Below, piece after piece: positions 1 through 7,179 of a stretch of 33,090 nt of DNA. Source of the DNA: Bacillota bacterium (lineage in GTDB: Bacteria > Bacillota > Clostridia > Peptostreptococcales > Anaerovoracaceae). How positions within the stretch are numbered: position 1 is the stretch's first letter; every line of letters begins with the position of its first letter. The DNA lies in the NCBI GenBank assembly GCA_017438285.1, contig JAFRVY010000025.1:1-33090 (forward strand), read 5' to 3'. The translations under genes were made by a program, and so were the position numbers. The notes below the pieces were generated by a model. The model did not search any database and was not told the origin of the DNA. It worked only from the letters and a program-made list of their open reading frames with translations.

Positions 1-216
1 CTTCCGGTCATGACATTGGGACTCGGCGTATATCTGCCGTTCTTCATGTCAGCGACTGCGTTTATAGGCGGCGCATTGAGACTTATCGTCGATAAGGTAT
101 ATCCAAAATTTGAAGAAAAGGGAACAGGCACGATCATCGCATCCGGACTTCTCGGAGGAGAAGGTATCACCGGCGTTATCATCGCTTTGATCGTAGCAGT
201 CCAGGCAATACTGTAA
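1..216 (+). CDS. OPT-family oligopeptide transporter, C-terminal fragment
   Basis: This is the last 71 codons of a gene that begins before the window; the frame is open from base 1. The visible part holds two hydrophobic segments separated by a short charged loop (IVDKVYPKFEEKG) and a glycine-rich stretch (SGLLGGEGITG), then ends in a hydrophobic helix. This pattern matches the C-terminus of OPT/YSL-type transporters, which import oligopeptides or metal chelates across the cytoplasmic membrane. The next gene is a peptidase 40 bases downstream, which fits uptake followed by cleavage of peptides. The assignment rests on a short fragment and on recall of the family, so an unrelated multi-pass transporter is possible. 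Confidence 0.6.
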   Translation, partial: LPVMTLGLGVYLPFFMSATAFIGGALRLIVDKVYPKFEEKGTGTIIASGLLGGEGITGVIIALIVAVQAIL

Positions 217-256
217 GTGAGCCCGAAAGGGGATTGATTTAGAAAGGACCGAAGCA

Positions 257-1228
257 ATGAAGGAAATCAACATCAAACAGATTCCAGAATTCAGGATCGG
301 TAACGCACAGAACACAGAGGGCGCGACCGGCTGTACTGTCGTCATCTGTGAAAAAGGCGCCAGAGCCGGCGTGTCAGTCAAAGGCGGCGGTCCTGCAACA
401 AGAGAAACAGACCTTCTGGATCCCCAGAAAATGGTTCAGGAAATCTTTGGCCTCTGCATTTCAGGAGGCAGCGCTTATGGTCTTGACTCGGCCACAGGCG
501 TTATGAAGTACCTCGAAGAGAGGAAAATCGGCTTTGATGTCGGCATGGGCATCGTGCCGATCGTTCCGGCAGCCTGTCTCTTTGATCTGATCACCGGCGA
601 TTTCAAGTGCAGACCTGACGCCGACATGGGTTATGCGGCCTGCGTCGACTCGGAGAAGTGGTCGGATCCCGCTCTTTTTACGGGCGGAAACAAAGGCGCC
701 GGTACAGGCGCGACCGTCGGTAAGTTCAAAGGCCTGGAACATCTCATGAAGAGCGGTCTCGGGACTTACGCCGTTCAGTCAGGTGATCTGATGATCGGTG
801 CAGTCGTTGCCGTCAACGCTCTCGGCGACGTCTTTGACGTTGATACGGGAGAAGAAATCGCAGGCATGCTCTGTGAAGACGGAAAGACTTTTGATGTGAC
901 CGACAAGGCCATGTGGGAATCGGTTCAGGTCGATAAGAATGTTTTTACCGGCAATACGACCATTGGTTTTCTGATCACCAATGCCGATCTGACCAAAGAC
1001 CAGTGCAACAAGCTGGCAGACATGGCTCACGATGGGTATGCCAGGGCCATCAAACCGGTGCACACCAGCGCTGATGGAGACACGATATTCTTCCTCGCAA
1101 AAGGCGATGTCAAAGTCAATCAGGACGCACTGGGCGATCTGGGAGCCTATGTTATGGCAAAAGCGATCAACGATGCAGTCAGAAGCGCCGAGTCTGCTTA
1201 TGGCGCAAAGGCTGCAAAAGATCTTTAA
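257..1228 (+). CDS. P1 family peptidase (S58/DmpA-NylC type, self-processing)
   Basis: This 323-residue protein is a member of the DmpA/BapA/NylC family of N-terminal nucleophile hydrolases. Members are made as one chain and cut themselves to free a catalytic Ser or Thr; known ones act as L- or beta-aminopeptidases or amide oligomer hydrolases. The glycine-rich block GGGPATRETDLLDP (43-56) and GGSAYGLDSATGV (70-82) are family hallmarks. GNTTIG (232-237) is the probable cleavage site, Asn233/Thr234. Lys156, Asn187 and Thr234 have nearly the same spacing as Lys189, Asn219 and Thr267 of NylC (recalled, not aligned). No signal peptide is seen, so it should act in the cytoplasm. AGAAAGGA at 241-248 is the ribosome binding site. 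The actual substrate is unknown. Confidence 0.88.
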   Translation: MKEINIKQIPEFRIGNAQNTEGATGCTVVICEKGARAGVSVKGGGPATRETDLLDPQKMVQEIFGLCISGGSAYGLDSATGVMKYLEERKIGFDVGMGIVPIVPAACLFDLITGDFKCRPDADMGYAACVDSEKWSDPALFTGGNKGAGTGATVGKFKGLEHLMKSGLGTYAVQSGDLMIGAVVAVNALGDVFDVDTGEEIAGMLCEDGKTFDVTDKAMWESVQVDKNVFTGNTTIGFLITNADLTKDQCNKLADMAHDGYARAIKPVHTSADGDTIFFLAKGDVKVNQDALGDLGAYVMAKAINDAVRSAESAYGAKAAKDL

Positions 1229-1240
1229 CGGGGAACAGAT

Positions 1241-1627
1241 ATGGATATTTCGAATGAAAAATTGTATGAAATAGCGGAAGGTGCAAGGGCGAATGCCTAC
1301 GCGCCTTTTTCCGGTTTTTGCGTTGGCGCGGCGCTTTTGACCGACGACGGAGAAGTATATACCGGCGTAAACATTGAGAACTCATCCTATGGAGCGACCA
1401 TATGCGCGGAGCGTGTGGCATTTGTAAAGGCCATCTCAGAAGGCAAGCGCGGTTTTCGGAAAATAGCTGTATCAGCAGGCGCAGAGGAATCGATTCCGTG
1501 CGGTATCTGCAGGCAGTTCATGTATGAGTTCTCTCCGGAAATCGAAGTTATCACAAAGGCCGCCGGGGAACTGAAAGTAAGACCTCTCACTGAACTGCTC
1601 CCGGAAGCCTTTGTGCTGGATAAATAG
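1241..1627 (+). CDS. cdd: Cytidine deaminase
   Basis: This 128-residue protein has the length of homotetrameric bacterial cytidine deaminases, which hydrolyse cytidine and deoxycytidine to uridine and deoxyuridine in pyrimidine salvage. The zinc site is visible: Cys55-Ala-Glu57 (CAE, Glu being the proton shuttle) and PCGIC with Cys87 and Cys90. The substrate-binding FSGFCVGAAL (23-32) and NIENSSYG (44-51) blocks are also present. The gene starts 12 bases after the peptidase stop behind a GGGGA ribosome binding site, so the two are probably co-transcribed. The last bases overlap nothing, and polA follows 13 bases later. Confidence 0.95.
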   Translation: MDISNEKLYEIAEGARANAYAPFSGFCVGAALLTDDGEVYTGVNIENSSYGATICAERVAFVKAISEGKRGFRKIAVSAGAEESIPCGICRQFMYEFSPEIEVITKAAGELKVRPLTELLPEAFVLDK

Positions 1628-1640
1628 CAGGAGTAACAAA

Positions 1641-4217
1641 ATGAAACGAATAGCCATCATCGATGGAAACAGCCTGATCAACAGGGCGTACTATGCAATG
1701 AGAAATCCGATGATCACGAGAGACGGTATCTATACCCATGCGATCTTCGGATTCATTAATATGCTGGACAAAATCAGAAAGGACTACGAGCCCGAATACA
1801 TGGCCGTAGCCTTTGATATGAGCGCGCCTACGTTCAGGCACAAAGAGTATGAAGAATACAAGGCCGGCCGCAAGAAGATGCCGCCGGAACTGGCGATGCA
1901 GATCCCGCTCCTCAAGGATATTCTGGATGCCATGAGCATCAAGCGCATTGAGATCGAAGGGTTTGAGGCCGACGACATCATTGGAACGATTGCCAGAGCC
2001 GCGGAAGCAGAAGGACTGGAGCCATATATCGTAACGGGTGACAGGGACCAGCTGCAGCTTGCGACTGATATCACCAAAATCATTTATACGAAGCGGGGCG
2101 TCTCCGACTTCGATCTGTTCGACCATGATGCATTTGTAGAAGCATATGGTTTCACACCGCTGCAGTTTATCGACTACAAAGGCCTGGCAGGTGATTCTTC
2201 CGATAATATCCCCGGTGTTCCGGGCGTCGGTGCGAAGACAGCTACGAAACTGATCCAGGAATACGGCAGCGTTGAGAACATTATCGAAAACGCGGAGAAT
2301 ATCAAGCCGGACGGGCTCAAAAATAAGATCTCTGACAACACAATGCAGGCCATGATGAGCAAGCGGCTTGCGACGATCAATGTCAATGTTCCAATCGAAA
2401 CTGACATGGAGCAGTTCAAGATCGGTGATATCAATTACGATGCTCTGATCGATATCTACACGAGACTGGAATTCAACAGATTCCTGAGCCGTCTCAAGAG
2501 ACCGGAAGAACTGACATCAGAAACGATGGAAGAGGGCAGTCCGGAGGAGATCGAGGCCGTCGTTATTTCCTCTGCCAATCAGATCTCAGACCTGAAATTT
2601 GAGGGCGATACGATCATACATGTCTTCGGAAACAATGACCATCTGGCTGACCCGATCATCGAAAGAATAGGCGCCATCAACGGCGGTAAATATTACGTCT
2701 TCGAAGAGGACGCATTGAATGCATTTTACGGCTGGATCGATACGCAGGAGGTATCATTTGTCGGACATGACCTGATCAATGATTATTACATGCTGATGTG
2801 CAAGGGAGTCAAACGGTTCAAAACAGGGTTTGACATTGCTGTCGCTCAGTATGTGATCGATTCCGGCAGGAGCAATTATAAGCTGGAGGCGCTGGCAAAC
2901 GAGTATATCCACTATACGCCGCAGGACGCACAGATCTGTCAGGCGATCGGCGACATCTGCAGCCATCAGAAGGATATTATCATCGCACAGGATCTGGAAA
3001 GCGTACTCTACGATATCGAACTGCCGCTTATCGAAGTCATGGCTTCCATGGAACTGGAAGGATTCAAAGCCGACAGATCATATCTTGAGGAATACGGCAA
3101 AACCCTGTCGGGCAAGATCGAAGAGCTTTCGGCCATGATTCAGATGCTGGCCGGCGAAGAATTCAATATCAATTCCACGCAGCAGCTGGGAGAGATCTTG
3201 TTCGATAAACTGGAACTCCCTCACGGCAAGAAGACGAAGCGCGGTTATTCCACCAGCGTTGATGTTCTGGAAAAGATCAAAGACAAGCATCCGATCATCC
3301 CGAATATTCTGGAATATAGGACGCTGTCAAAACTCAAAAGCACCTATATCGATGGTCTGATTCCGCTTATCAACGAAAAGGACAGCAAAATCAGAGCCCA
3401 TTTCCAACAGACGGTTGCCGCAACCGGCCGAATCAGCTGCACGGAGCCGAATCTGCAGAACATACCGATCAGGCAGGAACTGGGCAGGAAACTGCGAAAA
3501 GCCTTTGTGCCTGAAAACGAGACCTGCGTTCTCGTGGGGGCGGACTACTCACAGATCGAACTGCGCGTACTTGCCCATATGTCAGGCGACGAAGCTCTCA
3601 TCAAAGCCTTTAACGACGGAGAGGATATCCACAGAGCGACGGCAGCCAATGTTCTGGGTGTTCCCGAAGACCAGATCACGGTCGAAGAGAGAAGCCGCGC
3701 AAAAGCGGTCAATTTCGGCGTCATTTACGGCATGAGCGCATTCGGACTTTCCAGCAATCTGCATATTACTCAGAAAGACGCTAACGAATATATACAGGCT
3801 TACTTTGCCAAACACAAGCAGGTCAAGGAATTTATGGATGAATCCGTGGCCTTCTGTAAGGAAAACGGATATGTGACGACTATGATGGGCCGTAAACGAT
3901 ACATCAAGGAAATCAACGCATCTCAGTATATGCTCAGACAGATTGGCGAGAGGCTGGCAATGAATACGCCGATCCAGGGAACTGCGGCAGACATCATCAA
4001 AATTGCGATGATCAAGGTCTACAATGCTTTGAAAGAGCAGGGGCTGAAGTCAAAGCTTATTCTTCAGATCCATGACGAGTTGATCATCAACACCTATCCG
4101 GATGAGAAGGAAACTGTGAAGCAGCTTCTCGTCAGCAATATGGAATCGGCCTGCGAGATGTCCGTCGAACTCAAAGCGGAACTCAATGAAGGCAAGAACT
4201 GGTATGAACTCAAGTAG
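1641..4217 (+). CDS. polA: DNA polymerase I
   Basis: This 858-residue enzyme replaces RNA primers and fills gaps in repair. I place the start at 1641 because AGGAG (1629-1633) lies 7 bases upstream and the protein then begins at the conserved IAIIDGNSLINRAYY; a longer frame from 1611 overlaps cdd and lacks this. Residues 1 to about 285 form the 5'-3' nuclease, with GFEADDIIGT (107-116), TGDRDQLQL (132-140) and the helix-hairpin-helix near 188-205. Residues about 300-450 are a 3'-5' exonuclease-like fold without the first DxE metal motif, so proofreading is probably lost. Residues about 455-858 are the polymerase: motif A DYSQIELR (635-642), O-helix RSRAKAVNFGVIYG (684-697) and motif C HDE (811-813). 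It is followed closely by coaE, a common Firmicutes arrangement. Confidence 0.97.
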   Translation: MKRIAIIDGNSLINRAYYAMRNPMITRDGIYTHAIFGFINMLDKIRKDYEPEYMAVAFDMSAPTFRHKEYEEYKAGRKKMPPELAMQIPLLKDILDAMSIKRIEIEGFEADDIIGTIARAAEAEGLEPYIVTGDRDQLQLATDITKIIYTKRGVSDFDLFDHDAFVEAYGFTPLQFIDYKGLAGDSSDNIPGVPGVGAKTATKLIQEYGSVENIIENAENIKPDGLKNKISDNTMQAMMSKRLATINVNVPIETDMEQFKIGDINYDALIDIYTRLEFNRFLSRLKRPEELTSETMEEGSPEEIEAVVISSANQISDLKFEGDTIIHVFGNNDHLADPIIERIGAINGGKYYVFEEDALNAFYGWIDTQEVSFVGHDLINDYYMLMCKGVKRFKTGFDIAVAQYVIDSGRSNYKLEALANEYIHYTPQDAQICQAIGDICSHQKDIIIAQDLESVLYDIELPLIEVMASMELEGFKADRSYLEEYGKTLSGKIEELSAMIQMLAGEEFNINSTQQLGEILFDKLELPHGKKTKRGYSTSVDVLEKIKDKHPIIPNILEYRTLSKLKSTYIDGLIPLINEKDSKIRAHFQQTVAATGRISCTEPNLQNIPIRQELGRKLRKAFVPENETCVLVGADYSQIELRVLAHMSGDEALIKAFNDGEDIHRATAANVLGVPEDQITVEERSRAKAVNFGVIYGMSAFGLSSNLHITQKDANEYIQAYFAKHKQVKEFMDESVAFCKENGYVTTMMGRKRYIKEINASQYMLRQIGERLAMNTPIQGTAADIIKIAMIKVYNALKEQGLKSKLILQIHDELIINTYPDEKETVKQLLVSNMESACEMSVELKAELNEGKNWYELK

Positions 4218-4226
4218 GGAAAGACG

Positions 4227-4844
4227 ATGAAAGTGATCGGACTGACAGGAGGAATCGGAACCGGCAAATCGACAGCGGCGGAGTATCTGCAGAGCAAAGG
4301 CTTTGCAGTGATCGATGCCGATCAGATCGGCCGAGATATGACAGCGGACGGGAGCCCGCTTCTTGCCGTGCTTGACGAACTGTTCGGACCAGCAGGGCCT
4401 TACGGCAGGGAAGGCATGGAGATTCTCAGTGCTCCGGGCGTTCTTGACAGGAAAGCCATGGCGTCTCTTGTCTTTTCGGATGATGAAGTCCGGTATAAGT
4501 TTAACGAAATCATGCATACTGCCATCATTGACGAGATAAAGAAAAAGTTATCCGTCTATGAGAGAGAAGGGAAGACCTATGTGCTGATCGATGCGCCGCT
4601 TCTTTTTGAGGCAGGAGTCGACACCCTTTGCGATCAGGTGGTCCTGATCACGGCGTCCCTCGAAAAGCGGATAGAACGCGTTGTTTCAAGAGATCACATG
4701 ACCAGAGAGGAAATCATCAGCAGGATCAAAAGCCAGATGGATGACAGAAAAAAGGCAGCCTTATCGGATTTCGTTGTCGATAACAGCGGCAGTCTGGATG
4801 ATCTTTACGTCGAACTTGACAAAGTTCTGGATGCCTTAAAATAA
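4227..4844 (+). CDS. coaE: Dephospho-CoA kinase
   Basis: This 205-residue protein is a P-loop kinase that phosphorylates the 3'-hydroxyl of dephospho-CoA, the last step of coenzyme A synthesis. The Walker A loop is GGIGTGKST (8-16), followed by the family's AxxLxxxGFxVIDADQIGR pattern with the substrate-binding DAD near residue 31. DAPLLFEAG near residue 120 and the RxxxRD element ERVVSRD near residue 150 are also typical. The gene starts 9 bases after polA, with AGGGAAAG (4217-4224) as its ribosome binding site. No convincing terminator follows; only AT-rich DNA leads to the next promoter. Confidence 0.96.
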   Translation: MKVIGLTGGIGTGKSTAAEYLQSKGFAVIDADQIGRDMTADGSPLLAVLDELFGPAGPYGREGMEILSAPGVLDRKAMASLVFSDDEVRYKFNEIMHTAIIDEIKKKLSVYEREGKTYVLIDAPLLFEAGVDTLCDQVVLITASLEKRIERVVSRDHMTREEIISRIKSQMDDRKKAALSDFVVDNSGSLDDLYVELDKVLDALK

Positions 4845-4871
4845 AAATATATACATTATTTTGTTAAAATA

Positions 4872-4900
4872 TTCACTTTTTAGTTGTTTTTGGGTATAAT
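4872..4900 (+). promoter_or_regulatory. Sigma-A type promoter for the APC permease
   Basis: TTCACT (4872-4877) and a perfect TATAAT (4895-4900) are separated by 17 bases in AT-rich DNA. The predicted transcription start is near 4907, giving a leader of about 39 bases before the permease. An inverted repeat lies over the predicted start. Confidence 0.75.
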
Positions 4901-4903
4901 TTA

Positions 4904-4927
4904 TTATCAGTATTATCACTCTGATAA
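4904..4927. repeat. Inverted repeat over the APC promoter start site (possible operator)
   Basis: TTATCAG (4904-4910) and CTGATAA (4921-4927) are perfect inverted 7-base arms separated by 10 bases. The left arm straddles the predicted transcription start near 4907, so the transcript would lack part of it. This favours a DNA-binding site for a dimeric repressor rather than an RNA hairpin. I do not recognise the regulator. Confidence 0.5.
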
Positions 4928-4945
4928 CTAAGAGGTGAATTTTTT

Positions 4946-6391
4946 ATGGATAATCAAGGAAGACAAGAACTGCAAAGATCCCTCAATCTGAAAGATGTAC
5001 TGGCATTAGCGTTCGGTACTATGATTGGTTGGGGTTGGATCATGCTGGCCGGTTCCTGGGTAGGAAACGGTGGTTCTGTCGGCGCAATGATCGCGTTCGG
5101 ACTTGGCGGTTTAATGGCTATCTTCGTAGGTTTGACCTATGCAGAACTGACACCTGCACTGCCGCTGTCCGGAGGCGAACTCGTATTCTCCTACAGAGCA
5201 ATGGGATACAACGCGTCGTGGTTCACAGGCTGGATGATCACACTGGCTTATCTGGGCGTAGCAGCCTGGGAAGGTCCGGCACTCGCTAATGCTATTAACT
5301 TCCTATTTGCAGGCGTACTGCCGACCGGAGGCACATTATGGACGATACAGGGATCGGACGTTACTGTCACATTCCTTGTCATCGCTATACTCGGTGCAAT
5401 CGTTATGACAGTCATCAACTACAGAGGTGCGAAGGCATCCGCTGTATTCCAGACTGTAGCTACGGTTGCCATGGCCATCGGCGGTATTTCATTCGCAGTC
5501 TGCGGAACAGCAACAGGTTCGATCGAACACTTTATTCCGCTCTTTACGGACGGTAAAGGATTTGTTGCTGTCATGCTGGCTGTACCTGCAATGTTTGTAG
5601 GATTTGACGTTATTCCACAGGCCGCAGAAGAAATGAACATTCCTCTCGGTAAGATCGGTAAAGTTATGATCATCGCCATCTGCATGGCGGCATTCTGGTA
5701 TTGTCTGATGATATTCGCCGTTGCGATCTCGACGCCTGGAGATGTCCTTGCGGGCTTCAATAATGACCCTGCAGCCGTTCCGGTAGCCAACTGCTTCGCT
5801 TGGTGCATGGGTAATCCGGTGTTCGGTAAACTGATGATCATTGCGGCAATGTGCGGTATTCTGACATCCTGGAACGGATTCGTTGTCGGTGCATCCAGAG
5901 TTCTGTTCTCAATGGCAAGAGCGAAGATGCTGCCGTCAGCCTTTGCGAAAGTACACCCGAAGTACGGTTCACCGGTTGCAGCAGTACTGCTCGTTGGACT
6001 GTTCACAGTTCTTTCACCGCTTCTCGGAAGAGGCGCTCTGGTTTGGCTGGTTGATGCAGCAGCATTTGGTACGGTAGTCGCTTACTTCATGGTATCGCTG
6101 TCATTCTTCATCCTGAGGAAGAAAGAGCCTGACCTGGAGAGACCGTTCTACACGAAGGCCGGTCCGGTCGTTGGCGTAGGCGCATTGCTCGTATCACTGT
6201 TCTTCTTCTGGCTGTATTTGCCTGGACTGGGCAGCCCTTCACCGCTGACAGGAATCGAATGGGGACTCTGTGGCGGATGGATCGTTCTCGGTATTATCTT
6301 CTTCATCGCGAACAAGGCATCCAAGAACGGCAAGGTTCCAAAAGAAGAAACAGAATATCTCATGTTCGGCAACACATACAAGAGATTCTAA
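4946..6391 (+). CDS. APC family amino acid permease
   Basis: This 481-residue protein is an integral membrane transporter of the amino acid-polyamine-organocation superfamily, predicted to have about 12 membrane helices. The first helix carries GTMIGWGWIMLAG (24-36), the unwound substrate-binding segment of the fold. PALPLSGGELVFSYRAMG (70-87) is the conserved loop after the second helix, and RVLFSMARAKMLP near 320 is another family signature. Substrate cannot be read from the sequence; amino acid or amine uptake by symport or exchange is likely. The gene is monocistronic: it has its own promoter, a GAGGTG ribosome binding site about 9 bases upstream, and a strong terminator 22 bases after its stop. 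Confidence 0.92.
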   Translation: MDNQGRQELQRSLNLKDVLALAFGTMIGWGWIMLAGSWVGNGGSVGAMIAFGLGGLMAIFVGLTYAELTPALPLSGGELVFSYRAMGYNASWFTGWMITLAYLGVAAWEGPALANAINFLFAGVLPTGGTLWTIQGSDVTVTFLVIAILGAIVMTVINYRGAKASAVFQTVATVAMAIGGISFAVCGTATGSIEHFIPLFTDGKGFVAVMLAVPAMFVGFDVIPQAAEEMNIPLGKIGKVMIIAICMAAFWYCLMIFAVAISTPGDVLAGFNNDPAAVPVANCFAWCMGNPVFGKLMIIAAMCGILTSWNGFVVGASRVLFSMARAKMLPSAFAKVHPKYGSPVAAVLLVGLFTVLSPLLGRGALVWLVDAAAFGTVVAYFMVSLSFFILRKKEPDLERPFYTKAGPVVGVGALLVSLFFFWLYLPGLGSPSPLTGIEWGLCGGWIVLGIIFFIANKASKNGKVPKEETEYLMFGNTYKRF

Positions 6392-6412
6392 ATGCGATCA
6401 AAGGCATAAAAT

Positions 6413-6440
6413 AGAGCCGCTTTCTGCGGCTCTTTTTATT
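6413..6440. terminator. Rho-independent terminator after the APC permease, possibly bidirectional
   Basis: AGAGCCGC (6413-6420) pairs perfectly with GCGGCTCT (6426-6433) around a TTTCT loop and is followed by a T-rich run. On the other strand the stem is followed by ATTTTATG, so it may also end transcription of the converging minus-strand gene that stops at 6453. Confidence 0.9.
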
Positions 6441-6452
6441 GTCCGAATTAGA

Positions 6453-6851
6453 TCATCGAATTTCCCGCAAACGGGATGCGATAAATAAAATGATTTTCCG
6501 TATGACGAAATAGACGATGAAGAATGCGAGGAAACCTGCGATTCCGTATTTGACGTCGTCATATTCCATCGCTCCCGTTCCGTAATATCCCTGACCGATT
6601 TCTATGGCAAAGGTGACAACGAGGATCACCGTAAGGACATAGAAAAAGGAGACGACCATGGTGTGCCCATTTCTGGCAAGCCATGAAAAGATAGGATGCA
6701 GTATGAGTATCAGACATACGCCAAAGGCTCCAATAACAATAAAATGCAGTTCCTTATCGGTAAAGCTGTTTTCGATCGAGTCGTTCCAAGTCAAAATGTA
6801 ATTATGTATTCGTGAGATGATCGAAACGATATAGTATAATAGTGATTGCAT
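6453..6851 (-). CDS. Small VanZ-like membrane protein
   Basis: This 132-residue protein has about four hydrophobic segments. DKELHFIVIGAFG (about 32-44) followed by a membrane helix, then FAIEIGQGYYGTG and DDVKYGIAGFLAFF, resembles the VanZ fold pattern of K-x-x-H-F, E-x-x-Q and D-x-x-x-x-x-x-G. VanZ itself gives low-level teicoplanin resistance, but most relatives have no known job. AAGGGGG (plus positions 6861-6867) is a good ribosome binding site 9 bases before the start. It is the only gene on this strand in the window. The family call is by motif only and could be wrong. Confidence 0.6.
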   Translation of the reverse strand: MQSLLYYIVSIISRIHNYILTWNDSIENSFTDKELHFIVIGAFGVCLILILHPIFSWLARNGHTMVVSFFYVLTVILVVTFAIEIGQGYYGTGAMEYDDVKYGIAGFLAFFIVYFVIRKIILFIASRLREIR

Positions 6852-6877
6852 TGAATAATTCCCCCTTATTAGGAACT

Positions 6878-6906
6878 ATGATACCAGTGAATTGTGAAGA
6901 AATAAA
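6878..6906 (-). promoter_or_regulatory. Putative extended -10 promoter for the VanZ-like gene
   Basis: On the minus strand TGGTATCAT (plus 6878-6886) forms an extended -10 element, with a weak -35 TTTATT (plus 6901-6906) at 17-base spacing. The predicted start is about 20 bases before the start codon. The poor -35 makes this tentative. Confidence 0.45.
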
Positions 6907-6932
6907 GGAGAATGATTATTTCAGTTTTATTA

Positions 6933-6961
6933 TTGACAAAACATGTTCCACAAACTACAAT
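6933..6961 (+). promoter_or_regulatory. Promoter of tRNA-Leu(GAG)
   Basis: A consensus TTGACA (6933-6938) and TACAAT (6956-6961) stand 17 bases apart, about 33 bases before the mature tRNA 5' end. This is among the strongest promoters in the window. Confidence 0.88.
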
Positions 6962-6994
6962 AAATGAGTGCCTGTAAAGAAGGGCATTTGCCAT

Positions 6995-7077
6995 GCGGCC
7001 TTGGCGGAATTGGCAGACGCGCACGTTTGAGGGGCGTGTGGGAGACCGTGCCGGTTCAAGTCCGGCAGGCCGCACCA
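6995..7077 (+). tRNA. tRNA-Leu (anticodon GAG)
   Basis: The acceptor arms GCGGCCT (6995-7001) and AGGCCGC (7067-7073) pair perfectly, followed by discriminator A and encoded CCA (7075-7077). The anticodon stem-loop CACGT-TTGAGGG-GCGTG gives anticodon GAG at 7029-7031, which reads CUC and CUU leucine codons. A long variable arm and the GGTTCAAGTCC T-arm fit a class II leucine tRNA. Confidence 0.96.
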
Positions 7078-7086
7078 TGAGAAGAG

Positions 7087-7118
7087 GACCAAAGACACGT
7101 TGTCTTTGGTCTTATTTT
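7087..7118 (+). terminator. Rho-independent terminator of tRNA-Leu(GAG)
   Basis: GACCAAAGACA (7087-7097) pairs perfectly with TGTCTTTGGTC (7101-7111) around a CGT loop, followed by TTATTTTT. It lies 10 bases after the tRNA CCA end and isolates the tRNA from the methyltransferase gene. Confidence 0.92.
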
Positions 7119-7144
7119 TAATCAATTATTAATTTGTTTTTAAT

Positions 7145-7173
7145 TTGATTATAGGCGGTAAAAACTATATAAT
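7145..7173 (+). promoter_or_regulatory. Promoter of the DNA methyltransferase, predicted to give a leaderless mRNA
   Basis: TTGATT (7145-7150) and a perfect TATAAT (7168-7173) are 17 bases apart. The usual start, about 7 bases after the -10 element, falls at 7180, which is the A of the methyltransferase ATG. No Shine-Dalgarno sequence precedes this ATG, and an in-frame TGA lies at 7174-7176. Confidence 0.8.
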
Positions 7174-7179
7174 TGACGC

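Noticed and set aside
6869-7078. 69-codon minus-strand frame containing PAGLEPARSPTRPSN
   Set aside because: This is the complement of the tRNA-Leu(GAG) gene; such 'GLEPARS' peptides are a well-known false annotation opposite leucine and serine tRNAs.
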